The translations under genes were made by a program, and so were the position numbers. The notes under the pieces were generated by a model that did not search any database, was not told where the DNA came from, and saw only the letters and a program-made list of their open reading frames with translations. A stretch of 64,000 bases of DNA from Kangiella koreensis DSM 16069 (GTDB taxonomy: Bacteria; Pseudomonadota; Gammaproteobacteria; Enterobacterales; Kangiellaceae), in NCBI RefSeq assembly GCF_000024085.1, contig NC_013166.1:1674001-1738000 (forward strand). Reading direction: 5' to 3'. Numbering within the stretch: the stretch's first letter is position 1; every line of letters begins with the position of its first letter. Below, one piece after another: positions 42,448 to 50,366 of the stretch.

Positions 42448-42528
42448 TTATAGTAATGCAATGACAAGCATTGAAACAACAATGGCTGCAATTACTAGTT
42501 CTAATGCACCTTCAGTAATCTCGTTCAT
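42448..42528 (-). CDS. Small membrane peptide, 26 aa, unknown
   Basis: The ATG at 42528 follows AAGGAGATAGAC, a strong ribosome binding site. The product is a short acidic head (MNEITEGALE) plus one hydrophobic helix rich in Val/Ile/Ala (LVIAAIVVSMLVIALL), as in a single-pass membrane microprotein or type I toxin-like peptide. It is followed by a proper terminator, so the unit is complete. I do not recognise the family. The strong signals are the main support for a real gene. Confidence 0.65.
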   Translation of the reverse strand: MNEITEGALELVIAAIVVSMLVIALL

Positions 42529-42855
42529 GTCTATCTCCTTCAGTTAATGACTCTATGTCTCTGTTACGGAGTGAATTCTACTCCTCTTGTGTTACATTTT
42601 TAAGACAAATTCGCTGGATATTTTTTAGGGGCAAGCATTAGTTTTATTTATATAAAAAGTCGCATTTGCAATATTACGCAAACGTCATAACTGATTAATT
42701 CACCTAAGTTACTCTAATCCTTATGAAAAGCATCAAATCAAATCTGCAGGGATATTGGCGGTGCTGATATAGGTTAAGGACACGCTACTTAAGTCTTTGA
42801 TTTTAAATTGTGAAGCAGGTCTGTTTTAAAGTGATATGTACTAGTCTCAGAAACA
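42529..42855. other. Intergenic stretch upstream of the 26-aa peptide gene
   Basis: AT-rich. It should hold the promoter of the small peptide gene, but I see no clear pair of boxes. No further frame is supported. Confidence 0.5.
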
Positions 42856-42883
42856 AAAACAGCCACCCGAAGGCAGCTGTTTT
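42856..42883 (-). terminator. Terminator of the M3 peptidase gene
   Basis: AAAACAGC (42856-42863) pairs with GCTGTTTT (42876-42883). On the minus strand it is followed by TTTTG. It lies about 25 bases after the stop codon. Confidence 0.75.
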
Positions 42884-42908
42884 GGCATAACTTGATTAGC
42901 TAATCTAT

Positions 42909-45113
42909 TTAATCAATCAAGCCACGACTTTTTAGCAAGTACTTTGGATCGGCTTCTTTGCCACGGAATTTCTTATACAACTCCAATGGGTCTTCAGTTC
43001 CGCCCTTCGATAAAATATATTCGACGAATTTATCAGCTGTTTCCTTATCAAAAATACCATTTTCACGGAATGCCTGGTAAGCATCAGCACCAAAGATTTC
43101 TGACCATATATAGCTGTAATAGCCTGCTGAGTAGCCACCCGAGAAGATGTGCGAGAAATAAGTGGTGCGATAACGTGGAGCAATCTCAGGGATCAGTCCA
43201 ACCTCATCAAGAACCGCTTTTTCAAAAGCATCTGCATCTTTAATCTCATCACCCACTTCCTGAGTGTGCCATGCTAAATCCAACAATGTCGCAGCCATAT
43301 ATTCAGTGGTTGCAAAACCTTGGTTAAACTGAGACGCAGCCTGAATTTTGTCAATCATCTCCTGAGGAATAACTTCGCCGGTCTTGTAATGTTTAGCGAA
43401 TTTACCCAATACTTCTGGCTCCAACATCCAATTCTCAAGCACTTGCGATGGGAACTCAACAAAGTCACGAGGCACCGAAGTACCGGTTTGCGATGGATAA
43501 ACGCCGTCAGAAAGCAAACCATGGGTTGCATGACCAAACTCGTGGAATAAAGTGCTCGCCTGATCAAAGGTCAACAATGCTGGCTCATCACCTACTGGGC
43601 GCGGAAAGTTTAGGACATTAACGATAATTGGTTTAACGAACTCACCGTCTTCAGTAACGAACTGCTTACGATAAGAGTTCATCCAGGCACCACCACGCTT
43701 GCTATCACGAACATAGAAGTCAGCAAGGTAAATACCAATTAACTCACCCTTTTCATCCTTTACTTCGAAAGTACGGACATCCTCATGGTATTTAGGCAAG
43801 TCGAAGCGCTCTTCGAAGTTCATTCCAAATAGACGGTTTGCCGTATAGAACACACCTTGAAGAGTGCTATCCAGAGAGAAATAAGGCTTTATTTCTTCTT
43901 CGTTAAGCGAGTACTTGGCTTTGCGGATTTTTTCCGCATAGTGACGCCAGTCATGAGCCGCAAAAGTAAAGTCACCGCCCTCTTTATTTATCATTTCCTG
44001 CATGGCAGCCACTTCTGCTTTTGCCTGCTTGATTGCAGCTGGCCACACCTGGTCTAACAATTCGGAAACGTTTTCAGCATTTTTAGCAGTACGCTCCTCA
44101 AGAACAAAGTCAGCATGTGACTTGTAACCCATCAAGTCAGCTTTTTGTGCTCTAAGGGCAGCTAACTCAATGGCAATATTCTTGTTGTCATACTCGTTAT
44201 CATTGTCACCACGATTGGTGTAGCCTGAATAAACTTTCTCACGCAGATCACGTCTGGTTGAATTAATCAGGAAAGGATCTTTGCTTGGGCGATGTGTGGT
44301 AATGACCCATTTGCCTTCATGGCCGCGCTCTTCAGCTGTTTTAGCAGAGGCATCAATAAACCATTGCGGTAAGCCTGCCAAGTCTTCTTCTTTATCAAGA
44401 ACCAACTCCCAATTATTGGTTTCAGCAAGCACATTTTCAGCGAACTGTAATGACAATTGAGTCTCTTTCTTATTCAACTCACGCAACTTTTGCTTTTGTT
44501 CATCGTTGAGCTCAGCACCACCACGGACAAACGATTTATAGCTATCTTCCAATAGGCGCATCTGATCGGAGCGCAATCCCAGCTCATCTTTCTTAGCGTA
44601 GAGTGCAGAAACACGCTTAAACAAATTCTCGTTTAAATTAACATCGTCTCGAAGCGATGAAAGCTGAGGGCCGATCTCTTTTGAAATAGCTTGTAAAGTC
44701 GGATTAGTATTAGCTGACGTCAGGTTGTAAAAAACATTCGTCACTTTATTCAATAACTTGCCATTATATTCCATCGCCTCAATCGTATTGGCGAAAGTTG
44801 GCTCTTCTGGATTATTCGCAACCTCATCAACTTCAATGCGAACTTCGGCAATAGCACGCTCAAAAGCGGGCTTGAAATGTTCATCTTTAATCTGGTCGAA
44901 AGGTGGCATGCCGTACGGTGTATCCCACTCTTCAAAAAATGGATTAGATGCAGTTGCATCATTCTTGGTATCCGTACCGTTAGCTCCATCCACTGACTCT
45001 ATAGACTGAGCTTTTTCGGATTCAACAGGACTCTTCTGCTCCGAACTATCATTCGAGCACCCTGCTGCAATTAATGCAGACATTACGGCTGCGGCTACGG
45101 TTAGTTTTTTCAT
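42909..45113 (-). CDS. M3 family metallopeptidase lipoprotein (peptidyl-dipeptidase Dcp-like)
   Basis: A 734-aa zinc peptidase that removes dipeptides from short peptides. Start choice: of several in-frame ATGs, the one at 45113 gives a clean lipoprotein signal (MKKLTVAAAVMSALIAAGC) with AAGG at a suitable distance, whereas the upstream extension has none. The zinc motif is in 'TLFHEFGHATHGLLSDGVYP' (HExxH plus the downstream Glu). The N-terminal half is helical, with 'PFFEEWDTPYGMPPFDQIKD' at the start, and the C-terminal 'YFSHIFSGGYSAGYYSYIWS' is a hallmark of M3A. Unlike cytoplasmic Dcp, it is a lipoprotein. Confidence 0.93.
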   Translation of the reverse strand: MKKLTVAAAVMSALIAAGCSNDSSEQKSPVESEKAQSIESVDGANGTDTKNDATASNPFFEEWDTPYGMPPFDQIKDEHFKPAFERAIAEVRIEVDEVANNPEEPTFANTIEAMEYNGKLLNKVTNVFYNLTSANTNPTLQAISKEIGPQLSSLRDDVNLNENLFKRVSALYAKKDELGLRSDQMRLLEDSYKSFVRGGAELNDEQKQKLRELNKKETQLSLQFAENVLAETNNWELVLDKEEDLAGLPQWFIDASAKTAEERGHEGKWVITTHRPSKDPFLINSTRRDLREKVYSGYTNRGDNDNEYDNKNIAIELAALRAQKADLMGYKSHADFVLEERTAKNAENVSELLDQVWPAAIKQAKAEVAAMQEMINKEGGDFTFAAHDWRHYAEKIRKAKYSLNEEEIKPYFSLDSTLQGVFYTANRLFGMNFEERFDLPKYHEDVRTFEVKDEKGELIGIYLADFYVRDSKRGGAWMNSYRKQFVTEDGEFVKPIIVNVLNFPRPVGDEPALLTFDQASTLFHEFGHATHGLLSDGVYPSQTGTSVPRDFVEFPSQVLENWMLEPEVLGKFAKHYKTGEVIPQEMIDKIQAASQFNQGFATTEYMAATLLDLAWHTQEVGDEIKDADAFEKAVLDEVGLIPEIAPRYRTTYFSHIFSGGYSAGYYSYIWSEIFGADAYQAFRENGIFDKETADKFVEYILSKGGTEDPLELYKKFRGKEADPKYLLKSRGLID

Positions 45114-45387
45114 CATAATTACCTTGATCATAGTTACTTTAAATTTAGATTTCCCCAATACACACCTGCAAACAAGTGTGCCAAAATCTCATATAACCCA
45201 TCGGTTATACGGGCTCCCAGGGTAATAGGCAAGGTGGTCGCTTAGCAAATATGTAACAAATCTCAACAAAATAAGCGTGCGGGGGTATTTTAAGCATCAA
45301 TTGTTAGCGGGCTACATTCTGTTAATACTCAGTTAAGCTATTGATATGCTATGCTTTGCGCACATCAGCAGAAATAAATATAACATT

Positions 45388-47211
45388 ATGAGAATTGGGG
45401 TCTTTTTACTGTTTTGGAGCTTGTCCAATACCAGTCTGGCTAATGATGCAGAGCCTCTGAACCAATGCCAGAGTGCCATAAAGTCACGCCCACACTCTGA
45501 AGCTCTAAAGACCTGCCTGCACTCCCTGGAAGCGCAGCAAAATAAAAGCTCTCCAGTGACGATTCAGCTCTGGCTTGAATTAGCCGACTTATACTCACAG
45601 CAAGGTCTTCACGCCGATACTGATTATTATTTAGCCAAAATTAAGCAAAGTGAGTTTTTCCTCAGTAATACAGAGGTTCAATATCGTTGGAACCGATTGG
45701 TAGGTCTTAAATTATTGCATCAAACCAAGTATGAACAGGCCAAAGAATATCTCCACCAAGGCTACAAGATTGCGAAAAACGAAAGTAATAAAGAATGGCT
45801 TGCCAAAAGCAGTAATGATCTGGGATTGATCCACTTTAAGCAGCTTGATTACAAAAACGCCCTCTTGTATTACAAGGAAAGCCTTAAGCATAAAGAAGCG
45901 ATTGGTAACCTTTATTATATAGGTACGACGCTTAATAACCTTGGCCTGCTAAATAAGGATATGGGAGATATCGAACAGTCCATCAGCTATTACGAACAGG
46001 CGCTACAAACCTATTTGGATTACACTCAGCTTGATGACTTTGATGTTCGCGTCTTTTCGAATATTTCCCACCTCTACGAAGATCTCGCTGTTATTTATGC
46101 TCTCAGCGGCAATAATGAGAAACAAAACCAATACATAGATAAAATTATTGCCACTTTCTCTACTAAGCTTTCAAACAATGAAAAAGTCAGGGCTTTAAAA
46201 AATCTTGCTCTGGTTCATATCAAGCAAAAGCAAAGCAGCGAAGCGCGTAAATTTATAGATAAGGCAAGAAAGTTTGCAGGGGATGACTCAAACTATCTTG
46301 ATGAAATCTACTACATTGAAGCCTATATCAGCTATTTAGAGAAGAACTATGAGCAAGCCATATCGCTAGTCAATACCGCGATAAGTCATACCAAAGAACA
46401 TAGTAAACCGCGAGTGTTAAGTGACTCTCATCAGCTGCTATACACTATCTACGAACAACGAGGTCAATATCAAAAAGCCTTCGAGCACCTAAACAAACAT
46501 TACCAGTACAAAGAGCAAGAGCTTCAAGCGCAATACCAAAGCGATTTTCAGTTGATTAAGCAGCAAATATCCAAGGAGCGATTGGAGCGCCAACTGGTCA
46601 CCGAACAATTAGCCAATGAGAAGCAGAGCAATAGAATCCGCTCATTATCGAATATTATTCTTGCCTCTTTAATCATTCTTCTGGCTCTGGCCTTTCTTGT
46701 CATTTTTCTGGTTTACCGAAAACGCAAAGAAAAGCAGGCTCTACTGGCCTCTATAAAGTCACATAAAGAAAAATTATTATTACTAGAGTCCGAAGCACTG
46801 CAAGAAAAAGATAGCTTAGAAGATAAAAATTCTGAGCAAAAAAGTTTGCTAGCAGAAAGATTCGACGATGAAGCCTGCACCGATGAACAATTTAGACAGT
46901 CCCTGGTAGAACTGCTGATAGAAACAGTTAATCTATGGGAGAAAGCGAGTCAGTTGGACAGGATTGAGCTTGCCGAAAAAAGTCGCATATGGCGAGTATC
47001 AATTGATGAAGGTCGTCTAAGAACACGATCTCTGGATAAATACCTGAATATCCAAAAAATCCCGCAGAACCCGCGCTGGCGTAATGTGGTTAAAACGAGC
47101 CACTACGTATTAGCCGAGTGTGAGCTAAGCCAAAGTGACCGAGCTTTATTAGAAGACAAACTTGAACAGGTTATGTCTCTTATTAAAGCCCGATCCATGG
47201 AACATGGTTAA
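45388..47211 (+). CDS. TPR-repeat membrane protein with conserved C-terminal domain
   Basis: A 607-aa protein: signal peptide (MRIGVFLLFWSLSNTSLA), then at least six TPR-like repeats (about 45-375; e.g. 'YKNALLYYKESLKHKEAIGN', 'IEQSISYYEQALQTYLDY'). A coiled-coil, one membrane helix (about 430-450) and a cytoplasmic part follow. The C-terminal 110 residues contain 'LIETVNLWEKASQLDRIELA' and 'IWRVSIDEGRLRTRSLDKYL', which I recall in other gammaproteobacterial TPR sensor proteins. It lacks a GGDEF or kinase domain. The start is set at the ATG at 45388 because it begins the signal peptide. Likely an envelope sensor; the output is unknown. Confidence 0.8.
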   Translation: MRIGVFLLFWSLSNTSLANDAEPLNQCQSAIKSRPHSEALKTCLHSLEAQQNKSSPVTIQLWLELADLYSQQGLHADTDYYLAKIKQSEFFLSNTEVQYRWNRLVGLKLLHQTKYEQAKEYLHQGYKIAKNESNKEWLAKSSNDLGLIHFKQLDYKNALLYYKESLKHKEAIGNLYYIGTTLNNLGLLNKDMGDIEQSISYYEQALQTYLDYTQLDDFDVRVFSNISHLYEDLAVIYALSGNNEKQNQYIDKIIATFSTKLSNNEKVRALKNLALVHIKQKQSSEARKFIDKARKFAGDDSNYLDEIYYIEAYISYLEKNYEQAISLVNTAISHTKEHSKPRVLSDSHQLLYTIYEQRGQYQKAFEHLNKHYQYKEQELQAQYQSDFQLIKQQISKERLERQLVTEQLANEKQSNRIRSLSNIILASLIILLALAFLVIFLVYRKRKEKQALLASIKSHKEKLLLLESEALQEKDSLEDKNSEQKSLLAERFDDEACTDEQFRQSLVELLIETVNLWEKASQLDRIELAEKSRIWRVSIDEGRLRTRSLDKYLNIQKIPQNPRWRNVVKTSHYVLAECELSQSDRALLEDKLEQVMSLIKARSMEHG

Positions 47212-47214
47212 AGC

Positions 47215-47733
47215 TTAAAAAGTGCTACGAACTTTTATCGGCTCTACCTCACGTATCTCATAAACACAGTCAAAGCTCAGCCCCTGAGTGAAATCATAGT
47301 TAACATGATGTCCGTCTGCGGCCTGTAAATTATCCACAAAGCTCAGAGGTGCTGTAAAACGAGGTATCAATCCCTGTGGGTATTGATCGGCATGTAGCGA
47401 AGAATAAGCGTTACAGGTATTGGTGCCAATCATTGCAGCTTGATAAAAATGGTCAACCTGACCGCAGGTTTTCTGGTTCGACACCTTCTCACTCTCTAAC
47501 TCACAAGTCTCTTTTGACTGTGTGCCACCCTTCTTATGCGCCAACCAGCTGGCATAATCGAAAAACTGCGCATAATTGGTGTATTGATGGTTCAATTGCG
47601 CTTCATTAAAGTTAAAGCTCACCACAACAGCGACATTAGCATTATTAGTATTGAATGAGTCGGTTGGTAATTCATGAGCTTTTAGAGGCGAAAGTAAGGC
47701 TAGGCTTGTTAAAGCAAAGCATATTTTTTTCAT
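47215..47733 (-). CDS. Hypothetical secreted protein, 172 aa
   Basis: Unrecognised. A signal peptide (MKKICFALTSLALLSPLKA) is followed by a mature part with 'VAVVVSFNFNEAQLNHQYTN' and four Cys. The start at 47733 is preferred because it begins the signal peptide; an ATG seven codons upstream is possible. It converges on the TPR protein gene with only 3 bases between stops. No domain is visible. Confidence 0.7.
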   Translation of the reverse strand: MKKICFALTSLALLSPLKAHELPTDSFNTNNANVAVVVSFNFNEAQLNHQYTNYAQFFDYASWLAHKKGGTQSKETCELESEKVSNQKTCGQVDHFYQAAMIGTNTCNAYSSLHADQYPQGLIPRFTAPLSFVDNLQAADGHHVNYDFTQGLSFDCVYEIREVEPIKVRSTF

Positions 47734-48007
47734 AATCTGTATGACTCCAATCATTGATTTTATTTGTCAATCTACACTCTAGGCGGGAATATCCAGTTTG
47801 ACCAGTTTTATATAGGGTAAAAATGGGTAAATAACATTAAAAACAATAGGTTATGAAAAGCCTGTAGCTTATATATCTACCATCCAAATCGCTTGCCACA
47901 ATTCTTATTTGACATGACTATATTCGAATAATGCGTGCAACTGTACATTATTTAAACAGCAATACTGTTAAAATACCTCTAAGTAACGCTAGATAAGGAG
48001 GTTTATC

Positions 48008-48541
48008 ATGTCACGCTTACTCTATCGATGCGACAATCTCGCAGAAATTGAAAACACCTATAAAGATCTTCGCGATGCCGGTGTTGAAGATGCCCACCTG
48101 CATGTCATTGCCAAACAGGATGGTCAATTGTTAAGACGTGGTCTGAATGCCGCTAATACCTGGTATAAAACCGATATCCTTAATGGCTGGAGTAAAGGTG
48201 TACGTTATGGCTTAGCTGCCGGTATTCTTGCCAGCCTGATTTTTGCCGCTTCTGAGGTGTTCAGTGGTTACTATGGCTTTTGGGGGATACTGACCACTCT
48301 TGTTGTGTTTACCGCTTTTGGCACCTGGCTGGGTGGCTTTATAGGCTTACAAACTAAAAACCACGCTCTTAAAGACTTCTATCATTTCGTTGATGAGGGT
48401 GAGTATTTGCTGCTGATTGATCTCAGTTTGGCCGAGGCTAAACACATCAAAACAGTTTTACAATATCACCCCAACCTTAAACTGGTCAGTGATGAAGTGG
48501 AAACCACCATTCCTTTGGACATCATGGAGCGTATGCACTGA
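48008..48541 (+). CDS. Hypothetical two-TM protein with regulatory-type ends
   Basis: A 177-aa protein with a strong AAGGAGG ribosome binding site. Residues 1-55 look like a small alpha/beta fold ('RLLYRCDNLAEIENTYKDLRDAGVEDAHLHVIA'-like pattern, cut here). Two membrane helices (about 67-85, 95-118) with a Gly-rich second helix follow, and then another soluble part ending 'LDIMERMH'. The order resembles DUF1269/YflT-like stress proteins, but the match is not sure. It stands alone. Confidence 0.7.
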   Translation: MSRLLYRCDNLAEIENTYKDLRDAGVEDAHLHVIAKQDGQLLRRGLNAANTWYKTDILNGWSKGVRYGLAAGILASLIFAASEVFSGYYGFWGILTTLVVFTAFGTWLGGFIGLQTKNHALKDFYHFVDEGEYLLLIDLSLAEAKHIKTVLQYHPNLKLVSDEVETTIPLDIMERMH

Positions 48542-48615
48542 GCTGTTTGTTTATCCCGCGTTTCAATTAGCCCCCGAAAGAGGCATAATAGCGCCTTTTT
48601 CAGGGAGTCCTTGCC

Positions 48616-49185
48616 ATGAGCATTCTTAATACCCTAACTGAGCGCGCCAATAACCAATGTGAATTATGCGGCTCTAACGAAAACCTATCCGTTTATGAAG
48701 TCCCGCCAGCAGAAGCAAACTCCGACAAATGCATTCTAGTTTGTTCAACCTGTAGCAGCCAGCTCGAAACCCCAGAGTCGATTGATGTAAACCATTGGCG
48801 TTGTTTAAATGATTCGATGTGGAGCCAGGTTCCTGCTGTTCAGGTTGTATCTTGGAGAATGCTCAAAAAGCTCGCAAGCATGGGTGAAACCTGGGCTCAA
48901 GATCAGCTCGATATGATGTACATGGAAGATGAAGTGCGTCAATGGGCTGAAATGAGTCTAGCCGATGACTCTCGTGAACCAACCCTCGACAGCAACGGCA
49001 CGCCACTGCAAGCTGGTGATAATGTGGTACTGATCAAAGACCTCGACGTCAAAGGCGGAGGCTTCACCGCCAAAAGAGGAACCGCAGTACGCGGCATATC
49101 TTTAAGCGATAATCCTTTGCATATTGAAGGCCGCGTCAACGGCCAAAGAATCGTCATAATTGCTGCCTACGTGAAGAAGTCGTAA
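48616..49185 (+). CDS. PhnA/YjdM domain protein
   Basis: A 189-aa protein of the PhnA (YjdM) family: an N-terminal zinc ribbon (CELCGSNENL...CSTC, about residues 14-50), a helical middle (about 65-115) and the C-terminal PhnA domain ('SNGTPLQAGDNVVLIKDLDV', 'GGGFTAKRGTAVRGI', 'IEGRVNGQRIVI'). Despite the name, family members are not needed for phosphonate use, and the role is unclear. GGGAG lies just before the start. It is not near other phn genes. Confidence 0.85.
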   Translation: MSILNTLTERANNQCELCGSNENLSVYEVPPAEANSDKCILVCSTCSSQLETPESIDVNHWRCLNDSMWSQVPAVQVVSWRMLKKLASMGETWAQDQLDMMYMEDEVRQWAEMSLADDSREPTLDSNGTPLQAGDNVVLIKDLDVKGGGFTAKRGTAVRGISLSDNPLHIEGRVNGQRIVIIAAYVKKS

Positions 49186-49216
49186 CTGACAAAACTCCAC
49201 AAGATAATCACACACT

Positions 49217-49259
49217 CTAAAGCATGTCATCCTGACGAAAGTCAGGATCTGCTCTTTAG
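49217..49259. repeat. Nested inverted repeat, dispersed-repeat-like
   Basis: ATCCTGAC (49229-49236), GAAA loop, GTCAGGAT (49241-49248), with outer arms CTAAAG/CTTTAG (49217-49222, 49254-49259). It lies between convergent genes, so it may act as a terminator-like stem or be a copy of a dispersed palindromic repeat. Confidence 0.5.
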
Positions 49260-49276
49260 TGCCTTTTGCCATCCTC

Positions 49277-50323
49277 CTAATTTCTAACCTTCCGCTTCTG
49301 CCTATACCAAAACCAAAACCAAACCCCAGTAACCGATAACAAAATCAAAGCCAATCCACTGAGGAAGATCAGCGTCAGATAGATATTGCCACCAATATTG
49401 GCGATATGAAGTGGATAGACTTTTTGCGCTAGTCGATAACCCAAAGTCTGCTCGCGAATATTGGTCCATTCGCTAACCTCATGGGTTGCGGAATCAAAGG
49501 CAATTCTTGTGCGACCATTTTTGTGCCACTCTTCAGGCTGAGTCATTCGCATACTGTTTGAAGCCCAGGAAATTAACTTAGGTTGAGCTTCGGGCATTAT
49601 GACTTCGGCTGCCGCAAAGCGCTCCTGCCAGCTTGCACTGCTTAAAATGGGAATGTCTATTAATGGCCGCTCTTGACCCTTCTGAGGGAAGAGTGTCTGC
49701 AGAGCTGTTCCCACGGCAGTGCTATACATCATGGCAGTGCCAGTTGCTACAGCAATGAGGATGGGCACAAATAGTATGACGCCAACCGTTCGATGGGACT
49801 GCCACAAAGTCTGCCCCCATTGCTTCTGGCTTGGTTTTGACAATCTTACCGAAAAGTCCTTCTTACTCCATCGCTTTCTAGGCCACCACTTTATCAGCCC
49901 AGAGAAAATCAATAACAGACAGCCAATGCCAAAAATACCCTGTAACTCTTTACCCAGTTCATGCAAAAAAAGATGGTGATGAAACTCGACCATCCATTCA
50001 ATCCAGTCACCCATCGCCGAACGCGACAATAATAAGTCACCTTCGGCCGAGTAATAATGGTGAGTCCCTTGATCGTCAACCGTCTCTATCCACGGATGAT
50101 ATTCGGATGGCACAAATCCATAATTAGCGGGACGTTGGTCAAAGACCTTAGCTGCCTGTTCCTGTGAGGGAATGGTTGGTAAATTCAATGAGGAATACGT
50201 CAGCTGCAATAGTTCTGTTTTAAAGAGCAGCAAGGTCCCAGTAATCGCTACCAATAAAAGCCAAAGGCTGAGCGCAAGGCCCAGCCATTTGTGTAGGATA
50301 GTAATGACCCGTCTAGTTCGCAT
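49277..50323 (-). CDS. PepSY-associated membrane protein (iron-uptake type)
   Basis: A 348-aa protein with four membrane helices (about 12-32, 128-148, 178-200, 318-342) and periplasmic PepSY-like regions, opening with the typical 'RVITILHKWLGLALSLWLLL'. Such PepSY-TM proteins often lie next to siderophore receptors and are thought to help release iron from the imported chelate by reduction. It is 43 bases downstream of the TonB receptor gene and in the same direction, so it forms the second gene of an iron module. Confidence 0.87.
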   Translation of the reverse strand: MRTRRVITILHKWLGLALSLWLLLVAITGTLLLFKTELLQLTYSSLNLPTIPSQEQAAKVFDQRPANYGFVPSEYHPWIETVDDQGTHHYYSAEGDLLLSRSAMGDWIEWMVEFHHHLFLHELGKELQGIFGIGCLLLIFSGLIKWWPRKRWSKKDFSVRLSKPSQKQWGQTLWQSHRTVGVILFVPILIAVATGTAMMYSTAVGTALQTLFPQKGQERPLIDIPILSSASWQERFAAAEVIMPEAQPKLISWASNSMRMTQPEEWHKNGRTRIAFDSATHEVSEWTNIREQTLGYRLAQKVYPLHIANIGGNIYLTLIFLSGLALILLSVTGVWFWFWYRQKRKVRN

Positions 50324-50366
50324 ACAACATCTCGCTACACTAGACGGTTACAATAATGACTAGCCA

